Source: Pempheris klunzingeri
Taxonomy: Eukaryota > Chordata > Actinopteri > Acropomatiformes > Pempheridae
Reading direction: 5' to 3'
DNA length: 64,000 nucleotides
NCBI RefSeq assembly: GCF_042242105.1
Contig: NC_092026.1
Coordinates: 16,211,691 to 16,275,690, forward strand
Shown: piece by piece, positions 1 through 11,619 of the stretch
Layout of the letters: every line of letters starts with the position of its first letter
Numbering within the stretch: the stretch's first letter is position 1
Translations under genes and position numbers: made by a program
The notes under the pieces: generated by a model
Seen by the model: only the letters and a program-made list of their open reading frames with translations
What the model was told of the DNA's origin: nothing
Databases searched by the model: none

Positions 1-1839
1 ATATTGCACATTCAGCATATAAGAAATTCCACTTTTCTATGGAAAGTATGACATGTTCTTTGTGTGTATTTGTGATCAGAAATGACAACATCTCAACTTG
101 CCTCACCTCTGATTCATTTAACTACATGCCCAAACACACACTGCAGCCAGGGCTATGTCACTTTTCAGGGGAAATCTAACGCTGTCAAGTCAAAAGCAAA
201 ACTCAGGTCCAAAGTCCTGAACTTTAGATTTTGAGTTTTGAAATATGTTACTCTCTTAGATCCAATATGAAATTATTATTATTTTTTTTTTACTGTTTGT
301 AAAATTTGAGTTACTTATTTCTCCAAACTTAATGAGATTCTTTGGTTTTGGTGTCAAAAGCTCTGCATGAAATGTAAAAGAAATCATAGCAGGCTATGTG
401 CCACTGACCTCCACATTAAAACCATCAGGTTGTAAAAACCTGAGGGGGGAATACAGTCAAGTTCACACAGGACGCATTCTGCTCAGCCAAAGACAAAAAT
501 AGAGATGGGGTGCATGTGACTATATTAATTGGATGGGCAGAATTAAAGGAGCACTCTGCTCGATATTAACCATGAATGAAGCCTGTTTTCATGCAGTAAG
601 TGTACCAACACAAAGTCTCATTCTAAAACTTCTCGATTTTACGCTACTTAAATGAAATCCTTCCATAATTTTAGAATCACTCATTAAAAGAAGAGAACAT
701 AAGCCGATACAACAGTTTAATTTCCCCAGTGGAAAGGCTGTCTGACAGCAATGTGAAGTGGTGAATATATTCTAAATCTGGTGTACACTTAAACTGAGAT
801 TGATGTTTTAAGCGGGCCTTTGTTTAGGTGGCCAAAATAAGTTTTTCTGCTGACCCCATCCACAGCAGCATGTTGCTTAGCGTCCATGCTGGTTCTCCTG
901 TCTGCTTCTCCAAACTGGAGGCGAGGTAACCACAATCTACTGCGAGTGATACATTAACTTAACTGGATAAATACCTCATACAACCTCAGTTTAGAAAAAA
1001 AAAAAATCTGAACTATGGCTTTAAAAACCCTGATAAAGTCACGAGTCACTGGTGTTAAAGTTGGGCTGCAGGATGTTTTATTTTTTACACTGGGTCACAT
1101 GAATATGAGGTTGTAGACGAGGATGGCCTTTAAATCCTGCCAGGAAAGTGGCCATGCTGCCCTCTGGTGGATACAAACTAAGCTCTGTGTACTTTATGAA
1201 TTAACCTGAATCAATTTTAATATGTGTTATTGTCAAAAGGCCTAATGTACTATCATGTAGAATATGTCCTGGTTTATGGGGTGAATGCATTATTGATAAG
1301 CTCGACTACTTGAATATACTTTCAATTGCCACAATTTGCACACACAAAAAATACATTTCTCTTTACTATCCTCTGTTAATAACTTAATCACATGCATGTT
1401 TAGACACAAGATAGTTTTGAATGGGAAATGTTCATTTTGTGAATTCTCTGAACTAAAGACATCATCACTGTGCACGTGCACACATCAGCAGCAGCACAGG
1501 CAATACAGAACTGCAAATAGTGCAGCACCAAGAAGGCAGTTCATGTGGTCAGGGGGTGATGTAGCATGTGATGAATTCATTTATTTCTGTTGGTGTCCAT
1601 CCCATTGACAGTAATATCGACACTTTGGGTTATGATCTAGCCTCCTAGACAGCAAATACTGTTGATGATCCTCCCATTGCTATTCATTAACTGACTGGAG
1701 ACAATATACATAATGAAATAAATAAATAAAATGAAAAACGGAATAAAGAAATGTCTCATCAATTATAAGTAAATAAATCCATAAATAAATGCATTTGAAT
1801 TTATCCAAATAAACAGAAAGGAACAACTTCCTTAGTCAG
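1..1839. other. non-coding upstream region
   Basis: I see no convincing coding exon on either strand. The stretch is AT-rich, with A/T homopolymers near 278-291 and 994-1006 and an AATAAATAAATAAA-like run near 1717-1795. Open frames here are short and of low complexity. It lies upstream of the NOP9 promoter region and may hold the 3' flank of a gene outside the window, but nothing identifies one. Confidence 0.6.
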
Positions 1840-1913
1840 AAGGTACCGCCCAGTACACGTCATCACTACGCGACGACAACACACCGCCTGCGTCTGCGGT
1901 TGTAATCTCACAC
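1840..1913 (+). promoter_or_regulatory. nop9: probable NOP9 promoter / non-coding first exon
   Basis: A short CpG-rich patch in otherwise AT-rich DNA (several CG dinucleotides between 1857 and 1913) ends in a consensus donor, CAC|gtgagt, at 1913/1914. A good acceptor (a CCCCATTTCAG-type site ending near 3530) lies just before the first coding exon. The simplest model is a 5' untranslated exon here spliced to 3531. The transcription start is not visible and no TATA box is evident; this rests on splice consensus and base composition only. Confidence 0.35.
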
Positions 1914-2407
1914 GTGAGTTTTACTACATCTTGTTTCTTTCCGTAAATTCTGTTTGTGCACGGATTCAGCTAAATGCCTCATGTAAACGTTCTGTGACTA
2001 TTTGTTTGAAATGCTCACTTCTTTTAAAAATACCAAGCCAGTTTATGTCTCGTGCAGAGAGTTAACACGGTCGCCTCCTCGGCTATGGTCTTTCATATGT
2101 GGAGGATCTTTTAGCCAAACTCCCTTAACAGAATGTGTCAATCGAAGATTTCACCGCTTATCCCCAGCCATTTTGAGTTCCTAAAACTTCATTTATGACA
2201 TTATCTGAGTCATTAGCAGCCAGAGGTAAATTCGGCATACATTGCTCTTACCCAATATTTCAATATCCCTCGTTTACATAGAATTTACAACTTGGCCTCT
2301 CTGACATTCCCCTCATTCTTAGACCACACTATTAGGGAGGATAACATATTAAGCTGCAAAGATATACCCAACAAGTACAGGAAGTACTCATTTGTTAGTC
2401 TTACATA

Positions 2408-3117
2408 TACACTACTCACAAAAAGTCAGGGATATTCGACTTTCAGGTGAAATATATGGAAAATGTAAAAAGTGAATGCTACAGTGATATTATATCATGA
2501 AAGTAGGGCATTTAAGTAGAAGCATGCAATGGTCATTTCTTCATTTTAAACAATTTATTGAAAGAAAATCTAACAACAGTGGTAGGTATACCACAACAAA
2601 ACATTTTCAGTGCCTCAATAAATTGGGATGTGGCCAAAGGACGTCCACTCCTCTCCTTTCTGTGACTCTTCCAGTCACTCTGTATCACTGTTACAACCTC
2701 CTGATGACACTCTGTGTCCCTCTAAGCTCAGTGAACACCTCCGTCTGAGGACTTCCTGTTTGAAGCCTCACAATGGCGAGGTGCTGTTGATCAACTGTTA
2801 GGTGTCGTCTTGGTCTCATGATGTCAGAATGTGAACAGCTTGATGAGGAGGACTGTTTAAATACCAATTCTAACTGAAGCAGGAAATGTATTGGTCGATT
2901 CATGGATCAAACCTGTTGTGAATGTTGCTGTTAAGCTTCTTGTTAGAGAACAGCAACTTGTGCAAAAAGTACTGAAACACTGAACAGTTGGACATGTGCA
3001 TTCAAAAGTTTAGAGAAGGTCACATTAAGTTCACCTGGAAAGGTTAGAATGCATTTTAGGTTCATCCTGAAATTTCACCCGAAAGCCGAATATCCCTAAC
3101 TTTTTGTGAGTAGTGTA
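2408..3117 (-). mobile_element. non-autonomous Tc1/mariner-like DNA transposon
   Basis: Long terminal inverted repeats of roughly 50 bp face each other: CACTACTCACAAAAAGT with CAGGGATATTCG from 2410, and its reverse complement ending at 3115, both flanked by the TA expected for Tc1/mariner. Inside, on the minus strand at about 2694-2810, is a transposase-like helix-turn-helix N-terminus (RHLTVDQQHLAIVRLQTG, later TQSVIRRL) resembling Tc1-family DNA-binding domains. The catalytic DDE domain is missing. At about 0.7 kb against the usual 1.3-1.6 kb, this is an internally deleted copy. It sits in the probable first intron of NOP9. Confidence 0.8.
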
Positions 3118-3606
3118 TATTAAAATGTACTGATTAGAAAAGAAGTGTTTCCTCTAAACCCTTTTCTCTTCATTTTTTAAAGAATATGTCACTGAGTTTT
3201 AATTAGTGTAGCTTAATTTCAATTTAAGTTTTGGCCTGTTTATGTAATTATCATTAAATACATACTGACATATACAAATGAATAATTGTATATAATCCCC
3301 AATCTACTATTGTAGATGAACAATACTCATGACTACAGTAAGATATTGGATATGTTATTACCTAAAATACATATGTTTGCCTCAAATTCCAACATTTCAG
3401 TAAGTCAGTGCAGTGTACAGTGGAAACAACTGCACAGACGTGCTGTTTGGTGAATCAGGTAAATGTGGACTTGACCATGAAATCCCTAATAATTACTTAA
3501 TATTTTCCCGTTATCTGTTCCCCATTTCAGCTCGAAGACCAAACAGAGCATCCTTATCAAGACCAAGACCTCCTGGCTGTAACCTGCATGTTGTAAGCTC
3601 CAAGCA

Positions 3607-3832
3607 ATGCTGGCGAAAGCAGAGGAAAGAAAGCCACAGAAAGGGGGAGGGAAGAAGAGGAGACACCCCGGTGAAGACGGAGATGGACGAGAGAGGAAGA
3701 GGAGGGGAGGTGAAAAAGGAGAAAAGGGTCAGGGAGACGGTGGCAGGAAGCGTCTGGATGCTCTGAGTGTGGGTTATTTCCGTCGAGTCGGGGAGAGACT
3801 CACTGAAGGCTTTGAAGATAATGAGGAGAGAG
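3607..3832 (+). CDS. nop9: NOP9 coding exon 1 (residues 1-75, split codon 76)
   Basis: Lys/Arg/Gly-rich basic N-terminus with probable nuclear/nucleolar localisation signals (runs such as GKKRRH and RERKRRGG), followed by LDALSVGYFRRVGERL, which matches the conserved start of the NOP9 fold. Donor AGAGAG|gtgaga. Confidence 0.9.
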
Positions 3833-6800
3833 GTGAGAAGGATTATTTGAGCAAGCAGAGGTCTGGAAGTTGATTAAAGCTGGGAATGTGCAGCGGAGAC
3901 GCTCATTACTCCAGCACACCATCATACAAGAACAAAAATCAGTGCTTTTGAACTTTTTAAGTTAAAAAAAAAAGTTAGTCTCCCGTTTTAGGACGACTTT
4001 TTCTTTTCTGCATCTCAACATAGTTGGGTTATTGGTTGGGCATTTATCTGACTTTTATAACATTTAAAATAAAAATTTAAAAAAGATAATCGGCAGATCA
4101 GTCACTACTGAAAATTATCGTTTGGTGCAGCCCTACTATCAGACTTTGTAATTACTCATATTATGCAGCCATACTGTGCATGAACTGCTCCAAGTCACTG
4201 TGCTTTCTTACCCTTCTTACGAGGGGAAACCTGTTTAACCTTTTTAATTATTTATTTGTTACAGGCAGAAATGCGTCTCTAACAAAGGATATCAAATACT
4301 GTCCTGTCCCAAAAATCTGCATCAAATGTCTGCTCACTGTAATAATCTTTGTTGCTTATCACGTCATCAGACTCAGTGTTTTATTTAGGCACAGTTCTGG
4401 TTCAGCTGCTTGTGTTTATCAGATAAAATGCTGAAATTCCTTTAAAGTAAGTTATCAAAAAAATATTTTCTTTGGTATCAGTCCCTAAACTCGGGTACCA
4501 TTTCTACACTTCTATCAAAACAACTTCAAAGAAGGGCTGCGGTTAAAATAAGGTCGGAAGTAAAGCACGAGTCTGAGGTGGGTTCACAATAACCAGGTTA
4601 TTACAGTGAACGTATACATATTCTCTGATCACCAGTGTAACCTGGTCACTGAGGTTCATGTCATTCTTGTTGTCATATAGCCCACACACTGCATATTGCA
4701 TGTATTGCAGTCATATTGCATCATTTTACCTGATGTCTAACGAGCAGCTTATCCTGCCTCCACCTGTCCAGTCCCATTACAGTCATTTTTCTGTGCTTCC
4801 AACCACCATCAAAAATACGCATCTGAAATCGATCTAATGACCTAAAATATGTCATTAAATATCAAAGGTTTTATCTCGAACTGTGTATAATCTCTTTTTG
4901 TGTCTCTTCATATTTCATCCCCAGAAATGTTTGTAGAGAATGTCCTCACTGAAGTTAAAGGTAAAGCAACCCTGGTGGCGATGGACCAAACAGGAAGCAT
5001 CACTCTGCAGCGGCTGCTCCCTCTGTCCAGTCCTGACCAGGTGGGGGAGGTGCTGGCTGAGCTGGCCGGAGAATTGGGGTCAGAGTTAAAAGCGGTGTCT
5101 TGCGACCGGTGCGGCGGCCACGTGGTGGAGAGTGCAGTCAGACAGATGTCCAGGTGGATGGGTGAGATTGCATGCTTCATTTAGTTAGAAGTAAATGGGT
5201 GAAATCACACAGAACCAACAGTAAGAGCTCAGCTCTGTGCGTCTCTGCTGTGTCCATTCATTTCTAGAGTCATCACAGAAGGAGCCGTCCGCTACCACAG
5301 AAGAAGAAGAGGAGGAGGAGACTTGTGGAGCGCTGGAGGCCCAGGTGTTGTCTTTTAGTCAGGTGGTGAGAGATAACTGCGCAGAGTTCCTCAAACACGT
5401 CCACGGCTCGCACGTGGTCCGCACTCTTCTACACGTTCTGGCAGGCTGTCTCGGACCTGCTCGCACCGACGCCCGCCCAGGTACACAGCAGCGACATTTT
5501 GAGCGTCAGTAATGGGATTTTGTCACTTGTCACTCCCTCACTCCCTTTTGCACGACAACTTGAGCCCCGTTTTTCTTTGCCTATATTGGATTACATTCTG
5601 GCAAATTGGCATCATAAAAAGTATGCCGAATCAGCTATAAGCAGTTCCTGTTTGTAATGTGCATATGGGCGTACAAACAGTTATCACTGGATTACTTCAA
5701 TACTGAAGAAAACCTAAAAACATCATAATTCTCAGGCAAGTTTATCTGCTGCCAAGCCACGCTGCTGATGCAGGCTCTGTGGCTGCTCTTCCTGTTAATA
5801 TGCACGGTGAAATAAAAAGCAACAGGTTCCGTCACGCACATGTTACTCAGGTAGGCAGCGTGTCCTGGGCCTAAGTGGATTTATGGACATTTATTCACAA
5901 TTAACATCAGTAATAGATAATAAATCCTTGGAAAGTGTGTGTCACATTGAATCCAAAACGATTATTATTATAAGTATTATGTCTCAGTTGTGACTGAGTT
6001 AAGACTCATTTCCAATCACCCAATCAGGCGCTAAGGGTTTTGCTGTGTCCTAACACTCTCCATGAGCCTCACACAGTGTTTGGCTCAGGTCTCTCACGCT
6101 CTGCGCCCCCGCCGGGGAAGGTCAGCCTCACAGTTTGAAAGCCCCTGGCCTCGACATCACGCTGTTGTTGTTGCTGAATGTCAATAACCCTGCATCGCCA
6201 GTGTCAGACAACACTGGCAGCAGCTGACCCTTAGCAGATTTAGACTTAGACTTATTTATTGAAATTCACATGTTACAGCAGCAACTATAGACAAGAAAGA
6301 GTGAATAAAAGCAACATTGGAAAATAAAGCAATAGCAAAATAAGACGCAGAGAGAGCTGTCTGACTTGGTAGAAAATATGTGATTTCCACAATTCACTGT
6401 GCCTTTTCACTTCGGTCTCACAGGAAGGAAATAGCTTTTGATCTGTCGGCCTTGACAGGGCTGGTTATTTGAGGTCGTCCCACTGGAACTTAGATTTGTG
6501 TCATCTTTTGTTATTCTTGTTTTCTATCCAGGTGCAAAAGAACGCAATGTGGCCACTCAGCTGACAGACTTTGAGATTCCCACCTCATTCTGGTACGAGC
6601 TGAAAAGCCTCACAGAGGCCTTGATGGACAACGTTAATTGTGAGTCATCTTTCCTCAAACTTAAAGGCACCGGCAAAGGCTGCTATCTTATACCTGTCCT
6701 CACATGTCTTTGGGGGTGTTTCCTGATAATAAGCAGGGTCTAAACAGTGCTGCTCTCCTCTCACGCTTTCTAAGAACATCTGAGCCTGTTAAATGCAAGT

Positions 6801-9800
6801 GAGGATCCATAGGGGAGTCGAAGGGGAAGTGCTCAAGGGCATCTTTTTCCTACTAGAAGGCCGTTTAGATTGTGTTTAGAATTCATATGATGGAAACCAA
6901 CCTTTCAAAATAAAATGAAATAGTCAATGAATAAATAACCTTGGGGCTAGTGCACGCTCTTTAGAGAAACCAAAGTGGCTTTTAACAGAGCTCTCCTGCA
7001 CAGTCCAATGTGGCTGGTGAAGCAGGAGCTATTGAATTTAGTCTTACAAGCACCATGATTTAACTTAGATTAGAGACTAAATGCAATGACCAGAAGCACA
7101 AAAATGTGTATTTTTTTGTACTTTTGGTTAATAATGATGAGAAAAAGAGAATCAGTTTGACACAAATGATCTTTATTTATCTATTCAGAGGCCATACATA
7201 TCACATATAGAGTGTGTGTATTTGACACATTTTGAAAATCTGTCCATTTTGGTCCATTTGTAATATTTAACAAAACATTACTTGAATGACTAAGTTGTGT
7301 GACATTTCAGGTTTTAGCTTAAAGGTGAAGCTGTGAAGTTTTTTTATTTAATTCATGCACATGCACGAGGAGGCACATATCACACGCTACATTGGTGCAA
7401 GCAAACACGGACGTAAACGTTGTACGATTTAGAAAAGATGGAGAGAAAACAATAAAGTTTGCAAATGTTTTAAATTTGGAAGGAAATATAATATAAGACC
7501 AAGATGGATTTTGGACACTGATAGTGGCCGTTTAGAGTTTAACAGTATATCAGCCAATAGGAATTCTTTTAACAGGCGCATAACTTAAACAATCTTTATA
7601 AGGATTCATTAGAAGAAGAAGATGCATACTGAATGGCACATTTCATAGTTAGAAATGTATAGTTGTTGTCGGTGCTCTTTGGTGAACAAACTATGTGATG
7701 ATGACATTGTTTCTGAATGACCAAAAAAAACCTCAAAGCGTCGATACTTGACATTTATCTGCCAACATATACACCCACACCGATACATCTGCAATCAGCT
7801 AACATCAACCTGGCAGATTTATCTGTGTAGCCGTGGAAAGAAGTGCATTCAACACATTTAGTAGACAACACATAATGCGTTTTGGTGAGAAACACTGACT
7901 GTAAATGTAACTTCTGTGTTTTTTGCCACGGGGCAGCTTTTAATTGGCTGAAAGTTGTGTGAAGTACTTCCCCTCCCATTGTGTCTCTTTCCTTCCCAGT
8001 GAGTGTGACAGATGCTGCTGCCAGCGCAGTGTTCCAGGCCATGTTGACTGTGTGTCACAGAAAACGGCCCAAACTCTGCAAACAGCTCGTCAAACGCATC
8101 ATGGAGTACCTGACAAGTCGCGGCGCCGCTCCAGGAGTCAGGTCAGAGATGTTTTCGTCTCGCCCAGGACTGAGTCGCCATCCAGTGAAATGTTATGTAA
8201 CCACTGCTTTTATTTTTGCATTCCTTTTAGTCCACTTCTGGTCTTTCTCAAGGACCAGTCCTCCAGTCGCCTCATTGAGACGATCATACAGCTGGCCCAC
8301 AAGTCCCTTCTCCGGGACCTCTACAAGAACCACCTCAAGGGTCAGCTGGTTGACTTAGCCCTGCATCCCATCGCCAACTTCCCCATTCAGAGGCTAACAG
8401 CAGCCTCGGCCAAATACAAACTGGTTGGTCCTAATGTCTGCGTGTCACAGGTTTTAAAAAATGACGTTTGCCACTGTGACGATGACTCCATTCTCTTTCT
8501 CTCTCTTTCTTTCTCTGTAGTTCCTGACGCTGTTTGATGAGCTCATCCAAGGCGTGGAGGCCGTCTTGGCCGCTGGTCACATGGGTGTGATCGTCCAACT
8601 AGCAGAAAGCTGTGCAGAAAGTGAAGAGAAACAGGAAGAGTTGATACAGTGCCTCCTGCGTGTAAGAGTGATAACAGCCCACGCGGGTCTTAAATCAGAA
8701 GAACAGTACCCTTGTTTCTATTAATTTCTCTTCTATTGAAATCAAAGGAGCATAACGACACAATAAAACTACTGTTGTATTTGTGGGTAACAGTCGATGT
8801 GCTGCCTCCCAGGCGTTCCACTGTGCTGAGCCCGGCTCTCGACACGTCAGCTGCCTCCCTCTCTTCATGTCCCTGCTCACCTATGAGGTGTACTACCGCT
8901 CTGACACAGCAGAGGGCAGCACACAGACGGAGGTAAACAGCTGAGAGAAATCCAAGCAAATCACTTGTGACTGGATTTTAATTGTAGTCCCGACCTTTGA
9001 GTGTAATTACTTACCACTAAACGACTGAATGCACCACACTGATGTGGAATAGATGTTTCAGACGCAGTAAGGGACAGCTCTGGTCCTCTTTTTTTTTTTT
9101 TACCTCATTTCTAGGTCCCGCTGTCCTCCATCTGTTACCACGGCTCCCGGCTGGTTCAGGCGCTGGCCAAGTTCAAGGAGCGCTCTCTCCTCCTGAGCAG
9201 CCTGCGGACCCTGAGCCCTGCCGACCTCCTGACACTGGCCTGCGACCCCTCAGGCAGCCACGTGCTCCAGGCCCTCATCACCACATCCAGCGACAAGGGA
9301 AGAGGCAAGATCCTGAAGAGACTGGAGGTACGAGCACAGGGCCATTATAAGAATATTACACAACAGGAAGCTGGTTAGTGATGTCACAGCATGAGAACTT
9401 TAATATGCATTAAGCATGGTTTGTGCAGCCAAAGCCTGATATCTTCTCCCTCCGTGCTGTGGAGCTCCACTGTTGTCCAAAAATGATTGAAAACACAACA
9501 GTGACTCAAACATCTGCACTTAGTGACATGTTTCCTCATTTCCATTAATGTGGGCACTGTTGTTTATTCAGAGTTGATCTCACATTCACCGTCCTGCTGC
9601 CGTAAATACTCATGTGCCCACAAAATCAGCAGCTGGAAATAGTCCTCAACAAATGCACTACTTACTGTTTGCTAAAAGCAACAATGGCCGGCTGGGAATC
9701 ATGGAATTACTGAGCCTTAAAAAAAAAAAGGAATGGTAAATGGACTTCATTTACATTTAGTAAAGGCTCCGGGGAAGATAGCAAGTTAGTGGCAGACATT

Positions 9801-10437
9801 CAGCAGACATGAGACATAATGATGGAGAGGAAGAGGAGGATAGAGAATAGAGAGGAGCCCAGTGCATCATGGGAGTCCCCCGGCAGTCTAAGCCTATAGC
9901 AGCGTAACTAGGGGCTGGTCCAAGGCCTGATCCAGCCCTAAACTATAGGCCTTATCAAAAAGGAAGGTTTTTAGTCTACTCTTAAATGTAGAGAGGGTGT
10001 CTGCCCCCCGAACCCAAACTGGAAGGAGGTTCCACAGGAGAGGAGCCTGATAGCTGAAAGCTCTGGCTCCATCACTACTTTAGAGGACTTTAGGAACCAC
10101 CAGTAGACCTGCATTCTGGGAGCGCAGTGCTCTAGTGGGGTAGTACAGTACTATGAGCTCTTTAAGATATGATGGGGCCTGACCCTTAACAATCTTGTAG
10201 GTGAGGAGAAGGATTTTAAACTCTATTCTAGGTTTTACTGGAAGCCAGTACAGGAGGAATATGGTCTCTTCTTTTAGTTCTCATCAGTACACAAGCAGCA
10301 GCATTCTGGACCAGCTGGAGAGTCTTTAAGGACTTATTGGAGCAGCCTGATAATAAGGAGTTGCAATAGTCCAACCTAGAAGTGACAAATGCATGGACTC
10401 ATTTTTCTGCATCATCTATAGACAAGATGGGACTGAC

Positions 10438-10477
<40 letters not shown>

Positions 10478-11526
10478 ATTGACCGAATTTCACAGTAACC
10501 GCTGCAGTCCACTGTCAAGAGACAGACTGCAGCTCTACTTCATGTGCTGCTGCTGCTGCTGCTGCTTAGAAATATTCAGAATGCTTCTAGTCTCTAAGTA
10601 GACTTTAAGCAAACAGAGAGCTGAATGAAACTGGGACTCCTGGTTCCTGTTCCAGAAGACACATAATCTCATTCAAGCATTGATGCTTGTAAAAAAAAAA
10701 AAAAAAAAAAAAAGCTACTGAATAAAATGCTCCCTTTGAACATAACATTCCCTGACAGTATGACAGTAGTCTTTATATCTAATGTCCCTGTATTTTAGGG
10801 GCCTTTAACAAACACCCAGCGTGATAAACGTCTCAAAACAATCAACACTTTAAGGACACACTAATGCATCAATCCCAAAAAGTCAAAGTAGAAAGTAAAA
10901 CACAAGATATATTAAATATATCAGAAATATGACGATATTGTATTTATTTTATTTTATTATGATATAATATGATGAAAAACTAGACCAAAACTATACATTC
11001 ATAGCTTAAAAGTCCACGTTTAGAAGATCTTTTTGACGTCTTAGAGTAAAGATGTAAAAAAAAAAAATGTATTCATGTCATTGTAATTGTGCTGACACAC
11101 AATATTTTCACATGGATCATCAGCCTCCATTTTTCCCATCCCCCCCCCCCCAGGGCCAGTTTGTTCAGATGGCCTGCTCCAGGTTGGGTAGTCGGGTGCT
11201 GGAAGCCGTATGGAACAGTGCCTCAGTCAGTCACAGGCAGAGCATCGCACAGGAACTAGGTAACATTAATCATTGCTCAAAACCTGACTTAAAGGGTGGC
11301 TGGGTATATGTATATATATTTTTTATTTTGATTTTATACATTCGCATCTCCCATCTCTCCTTCCCTTGCAGTGTCAAGTGAAAGCCAGCTAAGGGCAGAT
11401 CAGTTTGCTCGCCATGTGTGGGGCAAGTTTGCCCTGTCCCACTTTATCCACAGAAGAGCCCACTGGCAGGAAATACAGACCGGCGAGTCCAAGAAGAGGA
11501 AGCTCTTCAGTGACATTCTGGAGTAA
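3607..11526 (+). CDS. nop9: NOP9 nucleolar protein (Pumilio-repeat RNA-binding), complete gene
   Basis: Coding exons: 3607-3832, 4925-5161, 5268-5480, 6532-6639, 8000-8141, 8231-8423, 8521-8661, 8813-8932, 9115-9327, 11154-11259, 11372-11526. The total is 1,854 nt, 617 residues plus stop, close to the ~636 of human NOP9. All junctions are GT-AG and phase-consistent. Identification rests on family features: a basic N-terminus, a GYFRR motif, an acidic Glu run near residue 165, repeated Pumilio-like helices (CGGHVVESAV, HGSHVVRTLL, PSGSHVLQAL, LGSRVLEAVW), HPIANFPIQRL, and AFHCAEPGSRHVSC. The family binds pre-rRNA in the nucleolus and assists 18S/small-subunit processing. The ATG has an in-frame upstream stop (TAA at 3580). 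The 1.8-kb intron before the tenth coding exon is the largest and carries a dispersed repeat. I see no disabling lesion. Confidence 0.95.
4925..5161 (+). CDS. nop9: NOP9 coding exon 2 (residues 76-154)
   Basis: Acceptor after CCCCAG at 4921-4924, donor at 5162. It encodes the first Pumilio-like helices, including TGSITLQRLLPL and the SCDRCGGHVVESAVRQM motif that parallels the conserved CHRCGVHVLQSAL of mammalian NOP9. Confidence 0.93.
5268..5480 (+). CDS. nop9: NOP9 coding exon 3 (residues 155-225)
   Basis: Contains a TTEEEEEEE acidic insert, also present in mammalian NOP9 at the same place, then the repeat with HGSHVVRTLLHVLAG. Acceptor TTTCTAG, donor CCCAG|gtacac. Confidence 0.93.
6532..6639 (+). 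CDS. nop9: NOP9 coding exon 4 (residues 226-261)
   Basis: Encodes QLTDFEIPTSFWYEL, the counterpart of the family motif ADFEVPETFLNRL, and is bounded by TATCCAG and gtgagt. Phase 1 at both ends. Confidence 0.92.
8000..8141 (+). CDS. nop9: NOP9 coding exon 5 (residues 262-308)
   Basis: Encodes AVFQAMLTVCHRKRPKLC and IMEYLTSRG, aligned to the helical repeat with a CHRK-like loop and the YLSTRG motif of NOP9. Acceptor CTTCCCAG, donor GTCAG|gtcaga. Confidence 0.93.
8231..8423 (+). CDS. nop9: NOP9 coding exon 6 (residues 309-373)
   Basis: Highly conserved segment: SPLLVFLKDQSSSRLIET followed by GQLVDLALHPIANFPIQRL. The acceptor is TCCTTTTAG; the donor CTG|gttggt is a weak but valid GT site, and the next exon joins in phase 0. 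Confidence 0.94.
8521..8661 (+). CDS. nop9: NOP9 coding exon 7 (residues 374-420)
   Basis: Encodes FLTLFDELIQGVEAVLAAGH and a helix with MGVIVQLAESCA. The strong pyrimidine tract at 8490-8518 precedes the acceptor; the donor is CGT|gtaaga. Confidence 0.93.
8813..8932 (+). CDS. nop9: NOP9 coding exon 8 (residues 421-460)
   Basis: Contains AFHCAEPGSRHVSCLPLF and LTYEVYY, among the most diagnostic NOP9 strings. Exactly 40 codons, phase 0 on both sides. Confidence 0.95.
9115..9327 (+). CDS. nop9: NOP9 coding exon 9 (residues 461-531)
   Basis: Encodes the repeat with YHGSRLVQALAKF and the next with CDPSGSHVLQALI. 71 codons in phase 0, acceptor TTTCTAG, donor GAG|gtacga. Confidence 0.94.
9735..10440. 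repeat. dispersed fish repeat in the last large NOP9 intron
   Basis: About 0.7 kb begins with a GGTAAATGGACTTCATTTAC-type end like other fish short interspersed elements, followed by a body of stop-interrupted sequence (GGAAGGAGGTTCCACAGGAG, GGTGAGGAGAAGGATTTTAA and similar strings) that I recall as a common teleost interspersed repeat. No transposase or reverse transcriptase frame is visible. It ends in an (AC)n tract. Class uncertain. Confidence 0.55.
10445..10713. repeat. microsatellite cluster: (AC)n, (GCT)n, A-tract
   Basis: (AC)n at 10445-10473, (TGC/GCT)n of about seven units at 10545-10566 and an uninterrupted A-run of about 23 at 10691-10713. All are intronic within NOP9. Confidence 0.9.
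11154..11259 (+). CDS. nop9: NOP9 coding exon 10 (residues 532-566)
   Basis: Acceptor lies directly after a run of more than ten C residues (CCCCCAG). Encodes GQFVQMACSRLGSRVLEAVW, the C-terminal Pumilio-like repeat. Donor CTAG|gtaaca. Confidence 0.94.
11372..11526 (+). CDS. nop9: NOP9 terminal coding exon (residues 567-617)
   Basis: Encodes FARHVWGKFALSHFIHRR and a basic tail with KKRKLFSDILE before TAA, matching the family's lysine-rich C-terminus. Confidence 0.94.
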
Positions 11527-11587
11527 AAACAAAATACATATTTATATAATCTGTTATAAGTTTTTTGCCATGTAATTGGATAAAAAA

Positions 11588-11593
11588 AATAAA
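11588..11593 (+). terminator. nop9: NOP9 polyadenylation signal
   Basis: Canonical AATAAA 62 nt after the stop codon, with a T/GT-rich stretch (TTATTTGTGTGC) shortly downstream, implying a very short 3' UTR. Confidence 0.75.
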
Positions 11594-11619
11594 GAAGAAA
11601 TTCCTTATTTGTGTGCTAG

